Below, in pieces: positions 16,455 through 27,600 of a stretch of 64,000 nucleotides of DNA. Every line of letters begins with the position of its first letter. The stretch's first letter is position 1. The notes under the pieces are model-generated. The model worked only from the letters and a program-made list of their open reading frames with translations. It searched no databases and had not been told where the DNA came from. The DNA is from Echinarachnius parma (lineage: Eukaryota; Echinodermata; Echinoidea; Clypeasteroida; Echinarachniidae), in the NCBI GenBank assembly GCA_037951105.1, contig JBAMJV010001375.1, positions 1 to 64,000 of the forward strand, in the 5' to 3' direction. The translations under genes and the position numbers were made by a program.

Positions 16455-16636
16455 ATAAATCAAATTACTTCATGTGGTCTTGCTTCCTTCTTTCGTTCAA
16501 ATACATTTTACATTATTTTGTCATTACTACAACATGTGATTGTTGAAACAGTAATTTGTTAACTCTTTACATTCACAGATGAGTAATGATATCGCTGGGT
16601 GAGAGTAAGAAGGGCCTTCTCTATGTGATGCAAAAT

Positions 16637-16822
16637 TTGTGACTGGATATAGCAAAACCCTGCACTTGACAGTAATTCATGTGTTGAAGAAATGGGCTTT
16701 TTAAGTTCACATAATGTATGTAAAAGACTTGTGTTTGTAAAATTGAAACAGTCATATCTTTGCCAATTATTATCCAAATTTTTACAAGAAGGCATCAAAT
16801 TGTTATCGACAAGTGCAGGGTA
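16637..16822. mobile_element. Degraded member of MITE family A
   Basis: The left arm GTGACTGGATATAGCAAAAC and right arm TCGACAAGTGCAGGG match the family-A element at 1389-1648. The internal block around TTCTTCAACACATGAATT (minus strand sense) is also shared. The right terminus has lost most of its outer arm. Confidence 0.6.
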
Positions 16823-18356
16823 TACAATCTGCATGATACATACACAACAGAGACAGGCATTCACACGGATACACCACTTAAACGCTAATCACTCAATTCA
16901 TTACAAAAGGAAACCTATTTTTGTTTACTTCATTTGAGTTTTAATGCTGCTCCAATATATTTCATGTATCATGATGAAGCAATCAATTGGAACGAACAGA
17001 TATCAATATAAAAATAATGTACGATGTGTTTAGTACAGAAATATATACAGGTGCACAGGTACCAATGGATTCTATCGACAGACGCATTACACATAAACAT
17101 ACATATATAAAACATAATATAAATCATTTTTATGTACATTTGATGCATTTAATGCATCCAATTATTCCATACTATGCTCTGGGTTTTAATATAAAATTGC
17201 AAATGAATAAAAAATGGGTTAGATTTAATAGAAAGTAATTTGAACTCGTTGCAAAAGATCGTTGTCAATTTTGAAGGGTTATGTATTATAGATATCTTCA
17301 AAAGCATAGTGTTTGACTTTAATCCTAAACAGTCAAATCATGTTTTCAATGGATTTAGTTGTGATTTGGAAGTAGTCATTCATTGTATACTGAAAAAATA
17401 CATTTAGGGTGATCATTACATTCATGTTATTAAATTATGATATAATACATACAATCTGTTTTGTACACTGTCCCTTTGTGGAAAAAAATGGCAGCAAAAT
17501 TATGTGAATACAATATAAAAATGTGACCTAAAATGGTTCGTTGAATAAGTCAGGCAGGTATGACATAATATTTCAAAGGCAGTTTGACCACATACAGTAA
17601 GTAAGTACACTATGTTATGCATCAAGTACATGCATACTTCATGAACAAAAAAACACTTTTTGAATTTGTAATCGTTATCTTGTGACCTGTTCTTGCTGAT
17701 ATATTTTTGCCATATCGATGCAAATTGAAAAATCTAATTTCACTTATTTTGTTTATGAATAGTGAATACGTTTTGTGAAATCTACCATAATTAGTTATCA
17801 TTTGCTAGCAAACGTCTCATATCAAATATATGTCTTTTCTCAATTTTGGTCTATGCAGCGTTATAACAGGTAAGTGTTTAACAATTTTCAAGTTAACAAG
17901 ATTAAAAGTTAGCATTAAATATGTCAAAAGTCCAGATTATGGTTATCATGTACCAAAAAATGTCAAAAGCAAACAAATATAATTAAACAAACATGAAATA
18001 AAAGAAGATACATCATAAGTTATTAATGAACTTGAATAAATCTATGAGGGAGTTTTGACCATGAAATTACACAACTGAACATAAATAAAGCTGTAAATTT
18101 ACACTGCATTATTTGAACATTTGATATAAAACCATCACATGTATAAACTACACGTATATGTATAACTGACATGGAAAACATGATTTATTCTTTGATACTT
18201 TAGTAGTCTACATTTTAACTTTACACAACACAACAGAGACATATCAGAGTTTTTATCATATAAAGCTCAACACAATTCTTACCAAACTGGTATTACAAAT
18301 ATGATGAAAAACATTCAGAACCAGAACAATAACAACAGATTTCAAAAATTAACCAC
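16823..18356. other. Convergent intergenic AT-rich DNA, no gene seen
   Basis: Between DECR1 and rhophilin. No splice-linked frames, RNA genes or clear repeat structures were recognised here beyond general AT-richness. Confidence 0.5.
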
Positions 18357-18696
18357 CAGTGTTGGGTCCAAGACCAGAGGGTCCGAGATCAAGATCAAGA
18401 TCAAGATCAAGATCAGACAGTCCGAGATCAGAACCTCTGATATCAAGATCAGAAATGTCCGAGATCAAGAACAAGATCGAGATTACTGATGCCAATCTCG
18501 AGACAGGTCTCGAGATCAAGATAGATCAGACAGTCCGAGATCAAGATCAAGACCAAGATCCGCAGCTCAAGATTGAGATCAGAACCTCTGAGAACAAGAT
18601 CAGAAATATCCGAGATCAAGAACAAGATCGAGATTACTGATGCCGATCTCGAGACTGGTCTCGAGATCAAGATCGAACTCGAGATACCCAACACTG
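18357..18696. mobile_element. hAT-type non-autonomous element filled with GATCAA repeats
   Basis: Perfect 11-bp terminal inverted repeats CAGTGTTGGGT (18357-18367) and ACCCAACACTG (18686-18696) are flanked by TTAACCAC and TTAATCAC, an 8-bp target duplication with one mismatch, as made by hAT transposases. The interior is a GATCAA/CGAGATCAAG array with a higher-order duplication of roughly 130-140 bp (18428-18495 and 18574-18640). The open frames rich in Arg-Ser-Asp-Gln are products of the repeat. Confidence 0.85.
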
Positions 18697-18834
18697 TTAA
18701 TCACTATGATATACAGAATTACCATTAGTAGCATTTCGCATTATTTGTGGTAGAAGTTGATCCAACCATGACCCTTGTAAGTGTGTGCGTATTGCACTAT
18801 CCTGTACAATGTCCTAGATTTTCATCCTCAAATC

Positions 18835-18924
18835 TTAACCCGTTCAGGACGGACTGATTTGACTACAACATGTATTCTCCATAGACCTAAGCCCGAATCT
18901 TGGGACTAGTCCTGAACGGGTTAA
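18835..18924. repeat. TTAACCCGTTCAGGAC hairpin repeat (perfect 16-bp arms)
   Basis: Starts TTAACCCGTTCAGGAC and ends GTCCTGAACGGGTTAA, exact inverted copies, with CTCCATAGACCTAAGCCC in the loop. Similar but less symmetric copies are at about 20517-20600, 42852-42910, 43098-43200 and 54905-54960. Confidence 0.8.
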
Positions 18925-19295
18925 TAGATATACCAGGAGCAAAGGATCATTCAAAAGTCTTTGTATTTGTATTTGACATTAAATAACCACTTTAATATTC
19001 AAAACTGGCTTTCATTGAATCAAAACTATCTTTCATTCAATGTCTTTTTCAATGTATGTATCAACTCTGTGGGTATGAATCAATCATGAATTAATCATAT
19101 TTAGGCAAATAAAAGTAGGAGTAGATGTCCAACAAAAAACAAGAGAACAGATATGGAGGTAGTTTTGTCTCCAGAACAGGAAAACAATTACTGATGTTAA
19201 TACTAGGGTTTTCTTATTACATCAAATTAACAAAACCAAATATGTTAAACTTCAGTCTGGGTAAATATATAAACTAATGCAGTGCTCTATTTTTT

Positions 19296-19402
19296 TTTCT
19301 AGTGGCCCTTCAGGCCACCAAAATCTTTAATTTTCAAATTTGTGGTGGGCCGAATGGAATTTGTTGTGCCCCCCCCCCCCCCCCCCCCCAACAAAAAAAA
19401 AC
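19296..19402. repeat. Fragment of GGCC-type repeat with poly-C tract
   Basis: TAGTGGCCCTTCAGGCCACC and GGTGGGCCGAATGG resemble the GGGCTC-ended family, followed by about 20 C and an A-rich run. The neighbouring stretch 19403-20780 shows nothing recognisable apart from one hairpin-type repeat near 20517-20600. Confidence 0.5.
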
Positions 19403-20789
19403 ATAATCCCCCCAAAATTATTTTTAAGTAAGCAATAAACATGTTTCCTGTAATTTATTTCAGTAAAACTAAATTAAATTTGTGTCGGTCTCATTTTGTA
19501 CTTTGCCGAAGATGCAGATTTGTTGTGCAAATGTTTAATTTTTGGTGACCACTGCTTATGTCACAACTAACACTACTGGGGTACTGTGCTATTCTGCTCA
19601 ATAGTAATACATCTCGTAATTTCTTCACTATGATGAATATTTCTACTGTGAAACTATACATATATTCACTTTGATATGTGATGCAACCACACTCATATCA
19701 AATAATACCTATTGGATAAACATAATTGACACACAATTGTAACCTCGCATATATGTATGTACAAAGTCTGAGTTGGGCTACCACTATACCCACCATGACA
19801 TATGTAACTCCATGCACATGCCTATACGAGACGAGCTACAAATTGAAGAGCTAAAGTGAAAACAAGGCAGTTTGGATAAGAGTTTGGATAAGAAATGTGT
19901 ACTTTTGGCTTTGGTACTGAAAATAGGCAAATGCAATTAATTTAGGCTTTGATCGGCATGATACAGTACATGTATAGTCAAACCTTGCATCATGATATCG
20001 GTATTAATGGACTTGGTTGCTAAAGATGATATGAACATTAAACAAAACACGGCAGTGGGGTGAACAGGCGTATGGATGTTGTGAATTTCAAATAATGCAT
20101 TTGCTTTAAGATGGCTTGCAAGTACACTGTACACAGCTTAAAATTAAACTAACAATCCATGACATCAAAGCTGAAAAATTCACAAAATATTTAACAGACA
20201 TTATTCTTTCCATGCTAATACTAATTTTCTCTAGACTTTATATGAAACCAACTCCATATTAAACATTCACAACACATTACATCCACGCTAACAATAATTT
20301 ACTTTGGCTTAATACAACATCACCTCCATAACAATATTGTTAAAAGAAAAGAAGAAAAAAACATGTGCAAGTTCACACTCTCCAATAAGTATGCTCTCTC
20401 AGCATGAGTTGTTTACATTACAGTATATTGTATTTAGTAAGGAAGAGCATGATATTATGACTCGGTAAAAGCTTAGGTATAGCTAGCTATAAAAGTATAA
20501 CAAATCAGAAGAGATATACCCTATTCAGGACTGACTAATTTTGGTATAACATGCACTCTCCATAGACTCCAGCCCGTATATGTTTTAGGAACCGGTTCAT
20601 TTGTTTAGAATATGCATTTTTACAACTGTAAGATCTGGTAAAAATCATTATTTTTACACTCCCTCATTTGAGTCATTTCATACAATAATCTTCAGATTTG
20701 TCATATATTTTGTCATCTCTGTTCATATACATGTACATAGTGTAAATGTTTTTAACTGGCTTGTAGGAAGTTTCTTGAGTAAAGTCTAG

Positions 20790-21690
20790 CTGCATCCATC
20801 TGTACATCGCTCAACTGGTAGATATGTACAAGCCATTGTCACTTGGATAGAATGGCTTTCTCCATTTTAAAAAAGCCAAGCTAGCGTTTCACTTGATGTC
20901 TATACTAATACCATGTGGTCACTCACTTTAGGGACGCATCCTTCTCCAGTTTGCTGATATACAATGCTAGCTAATCGAATGAACAAACATGGCCATTATT
21001 TGTATAGTTGCTTGCTGGTTTTGAGGCAATTTCACTGTCAAGTTCATGTTTCACAACAGTCAAATGGTAAGATCATGACTATTTCCTCAGTTCAAGCTAG
21101 CTGATGACTGCAATGCTTGCATGTCATGCGATCACCTAAATTGATGACACAACTACTTGATACAATGTCGGTACATATTTTTCCCGCCTGACGACCGCTT
21201 GCATTTGAGTAAAGCCATTTATCTAATTCAATAAAAACAATTATCTTCAATCCACTGGCTACTCGAAACCGTGCTACACTTTGTCAGTACAAGCCAGCCG
21301 ACGTTGGCTCACATGTAGGTAAAGCCATTCTTTCTAGTTCATTAAAGACAATCACCTTCAGTCTACTAGTTACTCTATACCATGTCATAGTTCGTCAGTA
21401 CAAGCTGGCTGACATTCCCTAACATGTAGGCAAATGCCATTCTATCACTTTCATATCTCTCTTTACCACGCTCTAGTTTGTTGGTATAAGTCGGCTGACG
21501 TCTGCTCGCATTACAGACAAATAAACTCAGTCTGCTGGTTACTCGATACCAAGCCATAGTTCATCGGTACAAGCCGGCTTACGTTCGCTAACATGTAGGC
21601 AAAGCCATTGCATCACCGTTGTTTATGATATTAATCTTCAGTCAACTGGTATCTACAACTGTAGTTCCTCAGTACAAGCCGGCTGATGAC
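20790..21690. repeat. Degraded tandem array reaching the rhophilin stop codon
   Basis: About seven diverged units of roughly 85-130 bp share CAGTACAAGC(C/T)GGCTGA, ACATGTAGGCAAAGCCATTC and CTTCAGTCTACTGGTTACTC. The best units are at 21270, 21390, 21490, 21560 and 21661; units left of 21170 are weak. The rightmost unit contains the last codons and stop of rhophilin (SAGLY-stop is read from TCAGTACAAGCCGGCTGA on the opposite strand). The array thus appears to have spread from, or into, the terminal exon. Confidence 0.75.
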
Positions 21691-24600
21691 TGCTGGACGC
21701 CTTTCCTCTTTCTATCGTCCCCGTTCATCTTCTCCTGTTTCTTCCCTTTCTTCTTCCCCGTACTGCCCTTCGACCCTCCGTCCAGCGACGATAACGTGTC
21801 CTTCGACTTCCCGCTCTTTCCCCAGCTGCTCCCCTTCCCGCCCGTCGAGTCCTTGTGCGCTTTGCGCGGCGGCTGCTGCCTCTCAAGCGACGAGTCCGAC
21901 GTCGTTGACCCGTTGACGGGCGAGCGTGACTGGGACTGCTGCGAGGGGGTCGGGGAGGTGGTCCCATTGGTGGTGCCCTTGGGTGGCTCCTTGCGGCGGA
22001 TGTCCTGGGGGTGCAGGAAGTTCTTGTCCAGGGGTGAGACCAGCTCCAGCTTGATGCGCTGAGGGGAGGCCAGGATGGTCTTGACCACCTCCTCGTGCTT
22101 GGACCACTTGACGTCGTCGTCGTTGACTGCGACAATGAAGTCTCCCTCCTTCACGCCACTAGCCTGGAGAGAGCAAGAACAGAAAGAGAATGATAGAAAT
22201 CATCTGTAAACCATAGAGTAACTATGTAGATGGAAATACAATAAGAATATCACAATATTACATTTACCCTTTTATCACAAACAAGTAAAATTGACTAGAT
22301 AAATTAAATAAATGAAAAAAGAGCAAATCATAGAGCTCTGGCAGGACTGAACTCCAAGTTTCGCTGAACTATAGAGCTAAAATATCCAGCACCCCATTAT
22401 CATCCATTACAATATCATTTATAATCTATGTAAGGCATTAAAACAAAAGAAAAATGTCTTACCGCAGCAGCGTATCCGGGATCCACTTGGGCGACAATCA
22501 CCGGTGAATCTCCTCTGACTGTGAAGCCGTAGCCTCCGATTCCCCGAACGATCTCAACAATCCTCGGCGCCGTCCACCGGTTCCGACAGTTGAAAATAGC
22601 GAGAGGACCCTGGGTTAATGAAAAAATCAGAGAGTATTACATTTTGTTGAGGGGTGAAAAATGGTGAATGAAGGCAAGCCTTACAAAAATAATTGAATTT
22701 GTCTTGTTTTTAATTTTCTTTTTTATACTGAATTTTGCTCATGTCCCCTGCAACTAACCAAGAAATTATAAATATGCAGTTTAAATAGTAGGCTGATCAT
22801 AAACAGTCCTGAAAACCCAATTGACCCGAAACAATTACCGATCTTTGCAACAAAGAAAAACTCACCAGATTATGGAAGATGTCTTTCACTCTGACCTTGG
22901 TGAAGTCTGGAACAGTGGGTTGAGCGATTTGCTGAGTTTTACCTGTTGAGAAAACAGACAAGATTCAGTTAGAACCTAATCAACAAAATAATAAAACTTT
23001 CTCTCAATTTTCAATTGCCGAAATTAACATTAAATGGCAACAAAATTTAATTTCCTTTATAATTATGTCTACCCCCCCCCCCCCCCCCCCCCAAAAACAA
23101 AATATTCAAAAATAAAAAAATCCCTTTATCGATCGAAATGGATGAGGCCTGACATGAACTAATACAAGAATTTCTCTTCCTTTAACTGTCAGTTGCCTGA
23201 TCAGGCCACAAACATTTGACTTTCACTCCTATAATATCAATTTGTTTTAAACCCTGGTCAAATAATATCTAAATAGTGCTAGTGTTCAGCCCTGCCTAAA
23301 ACCAGATAAAAACCAGACAACCTGCTGAAGCAATGAAGTACTCACTAAGGATAATGGGTGCATCAGGAAGCTCGAAGAAGTCATCCTCTTCGTCCAGCGT
23401 TTCGTAGCGGTTCATGGAGTAGGAATGCGACTTCTTGAGCACCTCCTTGAGCGTGTCTATCTTGCGTAGCTGCTTGGACAGGTCGTGCACTCTGAGGGCT
23501 TCTTCGTGGAGCATCAGCGCCTGCCGGAAGTGTGCCTTGCCTGGAAAGAATGGATTTATATTGATTAAAAAAATGATCACTTTATGAATATATATTTAAT
23601 GATTTATAAAGTGATTGAGTGAGCGTGTGCATTCCTTATCTTGCGTAGCTGCTTGGACAGGTCGTGAACTCTTGAGAGCTTCTTCATGTAGCCTCAGGGC
23701 CTGCCGGAAGTGTGCTTTGCCTGGAAATAATTGATTTATATCAATTGATTAAAAATATATCACTTTATTAATATATTTAATGATTTATTAACTGAGTGAG
23801 TGTGTGTGTTTCTTATCTTGCGTAGCTGTTTAGAAAGGTTGTGAACTCTGAGAGCTTCTTCGTGTAGCATCAGGGCCTGCCGGAAGTGTGCCTTGCCTGG
23901 AAAGAATTGATATGTTGATTACAAATTGATCCCATTATGTATTTATTGATAACTTTGAGTGTGCAATGTACATATTTGTATTCATCAATTTAGTAAGTGA
24001 CCGAGTGAGTTTGTCTATCTTGGAAAGTTGTTTGAAAAAGTCGTGAATGCTCAGAGCCTGTTCTTGCTTGGAAAGAATTGATTTAATGATGAACATTCTG
24101 GGTGCCAAGTTAAATTGCAAGAATCCACTTGACCCAGTTATTTGATCCCCCCTCTAAAATGAATAGAAATAAAGTTAACTTGAATGAAGTCTGAATGCCT
24201 GAAATACAATTTATTCCACACTTATCTATTGTGTGCATTAAGGAACAAATCAAAAGACATAACAGTGGCATTCAGTATAATTTCAGAGGGTTAAAAATGT
24301 CTCCTATAATAATGTTTTTGGGTAAATGACTAGGTAATTGAGCAATTGAGTTTGTCGTTCTTGCGTGGCTGCTTGAATAAGATCGTGGACTCTAGTAGCC
24401 CCTACATGAACCATTGAGGCGTGCCGGATATGGGCCTTACCTTGTCAGGAAGCAGGAGATTTGATTTGGGCTTAATTCAATACTTGTTATTCAATTAATT
24501 ACGCTCTTATTAAATATTAGTATCTACATTATTGCTTTATATATTCGCACCCTCTTCACCATTAAGGTGTGTCGGGAACTGGTTCACTTTGAAAACAATA

Positions 24601-27600
24601 ATTGATTGAATCAATCATCTATCTAGTTCCATACAGTAGCTAGTTGGTTTATAAAATGAGATCTAAATCTGCAAATCCTAGTTGGCCGGGGACTACAGCC
24701 CTATTCTCCAAAATATACTTAGCATGAAACTAAGCTAGAATTGTTTCGTGAATAAGGTCAGGGTTCGGGGACTAGGCCGCTAGTCGCATACTTAGCACTA
24801 CCTAGCATGAAACTAAGCTAGCAGTGTTTTGTGAATATGGGCTCAGGTTTGTTGCTTACCTAATCTCTTTCTCTCTTCCCAGTTCTGTGGCGCTTGTAAG
24901 TCGGACTCTTGTGAAGCGTACATTCCAGAGAAGAGCCTCAGAAACGTTTCACTGTCAAAGTCTTTGTCTTCTGCCAAGAGAAAATATGCAATAAATATGT
25001 ACATTTTGAGAAAAAAATAGAAATATGTAAATGACAAATATTAATAGGTGATAGAAAATATTTATTATCACATGCAACAAAATACCATTTTAATTCAATG
25101 ACTGTTCAACCAAGTACAGTAGTCTCTGCATTTTTATGGGGTAACATTATTTTGAAGGGGTGAACAGAAAAGGGGTAGGATTTGACCAAATATATATGTT
25201 TGTTTCTAATTCTGTTTTTATAGAGACATTTTATTATCTCCTTGGTTACCTTGGTTTTTGCTAGCACCAAGTACTGCGGATGCTGCGTAGTGATGTGCTC
25301 TGGCCTTGAAGTGTTGTGACTTGACCAGGACCATTATATTTGCACATCATGTATTGGTCAACAAAATACTGTATATAGTGTTCATTCTTGATAATTCTAC
25401 GCATTGATTAGCAGTATGGGAAGAACTTTTAACTCATAAGTTACCTTGGTTTTGGCTAGGACCAACTACTGCTGTTGCAGCGTAATGGTGTGCCCTGGCC
25501 TTGAAGTGTTGTGACTTGACCAAGACCATTGAGATCCAGGAATATGGGATGTAGTCTTTGACCGTCTGTTGCATCATCAGCTTGTGGACCTTGGTGTACA
25601 TGTCAGATACCTAGCAAAGCAAAAGAAATATGATTGAATTATTAAAGCTAGATATCAAATCAAACAAGCAACAATTAGTTTTAAGGATTTTATGAGGACC
25701 AGTTGAGGTCTAGAAAGGTGGAAGTAGTCTTGAACTGTCTGCTGCATCATCATTTAATAATGTACCTTGGTGACATGTCAGACACTTAGCAACGTAAAAT
25801 ATATGCATGTAGTTCAATGGGGAGCAAGGGCATTTTGAACCATCAACCTACATGTAAGAATTACAACTAGACCGTCTCTCTTCTACATGAGCTATCACAT
25901 CCAAACAATTAGAAGACTCTTTCATTTCCAATTTCTATGCATGACAAGGTCATGTGGATTTAAACTCATCAGGTCAAAGCATGTGTCTAAATTAAATGAT
26001 ATGACAATTTTTGTTCTACTGCACACATTTAATGGGTTTGTCCTGGTGTCAACTGTTGTTCAATGTGGTTCGATGAATTGACCGTGAATGACTTTGTCCC
26101 TTTTTATTATCTTCTTCTTTCACTAAATTTATATCCCATTGCTTCTGTCCTTATGTCTTTCTCTCCTGGGAAACAAAATTGCATTTATTCATGGGGCTAC
26201 TTTGCAAGCCTGCCTACATTGAACATTTAAAAAATAGCAATCTGAAAACTGTTTTATGTATTAAAAAATCTGAATAACAAATTAACGGGGCTCTATATGA
26301 TTTAAGAAGGCTCCTTCTGGCAATTCAAGGGTTAAATGGCCCTTCACCACTGCCTATGTTTCCATTATTTCTACCATACCAATTCAACTTTTCTTTTCTT
26401 TTATCTACTCCCAGCAATTCATGACACATCACACACCCACATGCCACACACACATACCCTCATATAATTTATTAACCGGCGGACCCAAAACAGGATACCA
26501 GCAGGAAACTTGACGTGCTGATCACTTGTAACAAGAAGCCAATATGACATGCGCAAAAAAAGGAGTAAATTCCACTCATTTTCACTCAAATACTCCCACC
26601 AATTGACATTTCCTGGCAGTTGTATCACCAAACTTGGCGCCAAATAGGGCAAGAGAATTTTGAGTCATCCTTCAGGCATTTTGGATCTTTTACTTTTCCA
26701 ACCTCTACTCCGATCATCATCACATCTAACTTGTTCATTGAATTACAAATCACCCACTGGTTGTACATGTAGATCTACCAGTCTTTCAGATTAAATTCTA
26801 ATCATGTTCCATCTGATCATTGAATCCTGTAAGGGAATGTTGAGTCATCCTTCAGGCATTTCGCTTCTTTTACATTTCGTCTTTTCGACCTCTACTCCGA
26901 TCATCATCACATCTAACTTGTTCATTGAATTACAGACCACCCACTGGATGCATTTCACATGTATTGAAGATGTAGGATACCAGTCTTTAGATTTCAATTC
27001 TAATCAGCATGTTCCATCTGATCATTGAATCGTGAAATTTTGAGTCATCCTCTAGGCACTTTGCATCTTTTACTTAAAGCCAAATAACAGTATTGGGAAA
27101 GTTACTGAAAACATCTATATTGGCCAAACTAATTGAAACAAAAAAGGGCTATTGTGGTAAAAATCTGCACCTTAGTATCGTTAAATGCAGACAAATCCGA
27201 GAAAATTCAATGCATGCCAGTGAAATTTGTCAAAATCTTTTAATTAACATTTAAGTTATGATATATTCTTTCACGTGGTACATATACTGTAGGTGATGAA
27301 AGCATTTTTCTTTTTGTGTGTGGGGCGTTTCTGTAACAATACTGTTATTTGGCTTTAAATTCAGCCTCTATTCTGATGATCATCACTTCTCATAATCATT
27401 CAATTAATAACGAAACTCCTCCTTGATGCATTTCAAATTTGTTCATTGAATTACGAATCACCCTTCACATCTACCATGCATTGCAGTCTTTAGATTTCAA
27501 TTCCAATCATGTTTAATCTGATCAGTGAATTTGGAACGAGACTCCCCGTCTCCTATTAAGAAACATCCTAGTAAGCACCCTGGAATATATGAGTCACTTG

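Noticed and set aside
18301..18694. Frames rich in Arg-Ser and Asp-Gln resembling an RS-domain protein
   Set aside because: They are read from the GATCAA array inside a hAT-type element.
21619..22062. 147-codon plus-strand frame and other long frames opposite 21669-22163
   Set aside because: They are antisense or shifted shadows of the GC-rich rhophilin terminal exon, which matches a known PDZ C-terminal half in the correct phase.
26655..27560. Possible CRISPR-like array
   Set aside because: Units are diverged, about 180 bp long and in a eukaryotic intron; there is no short repeat-spacer structure.
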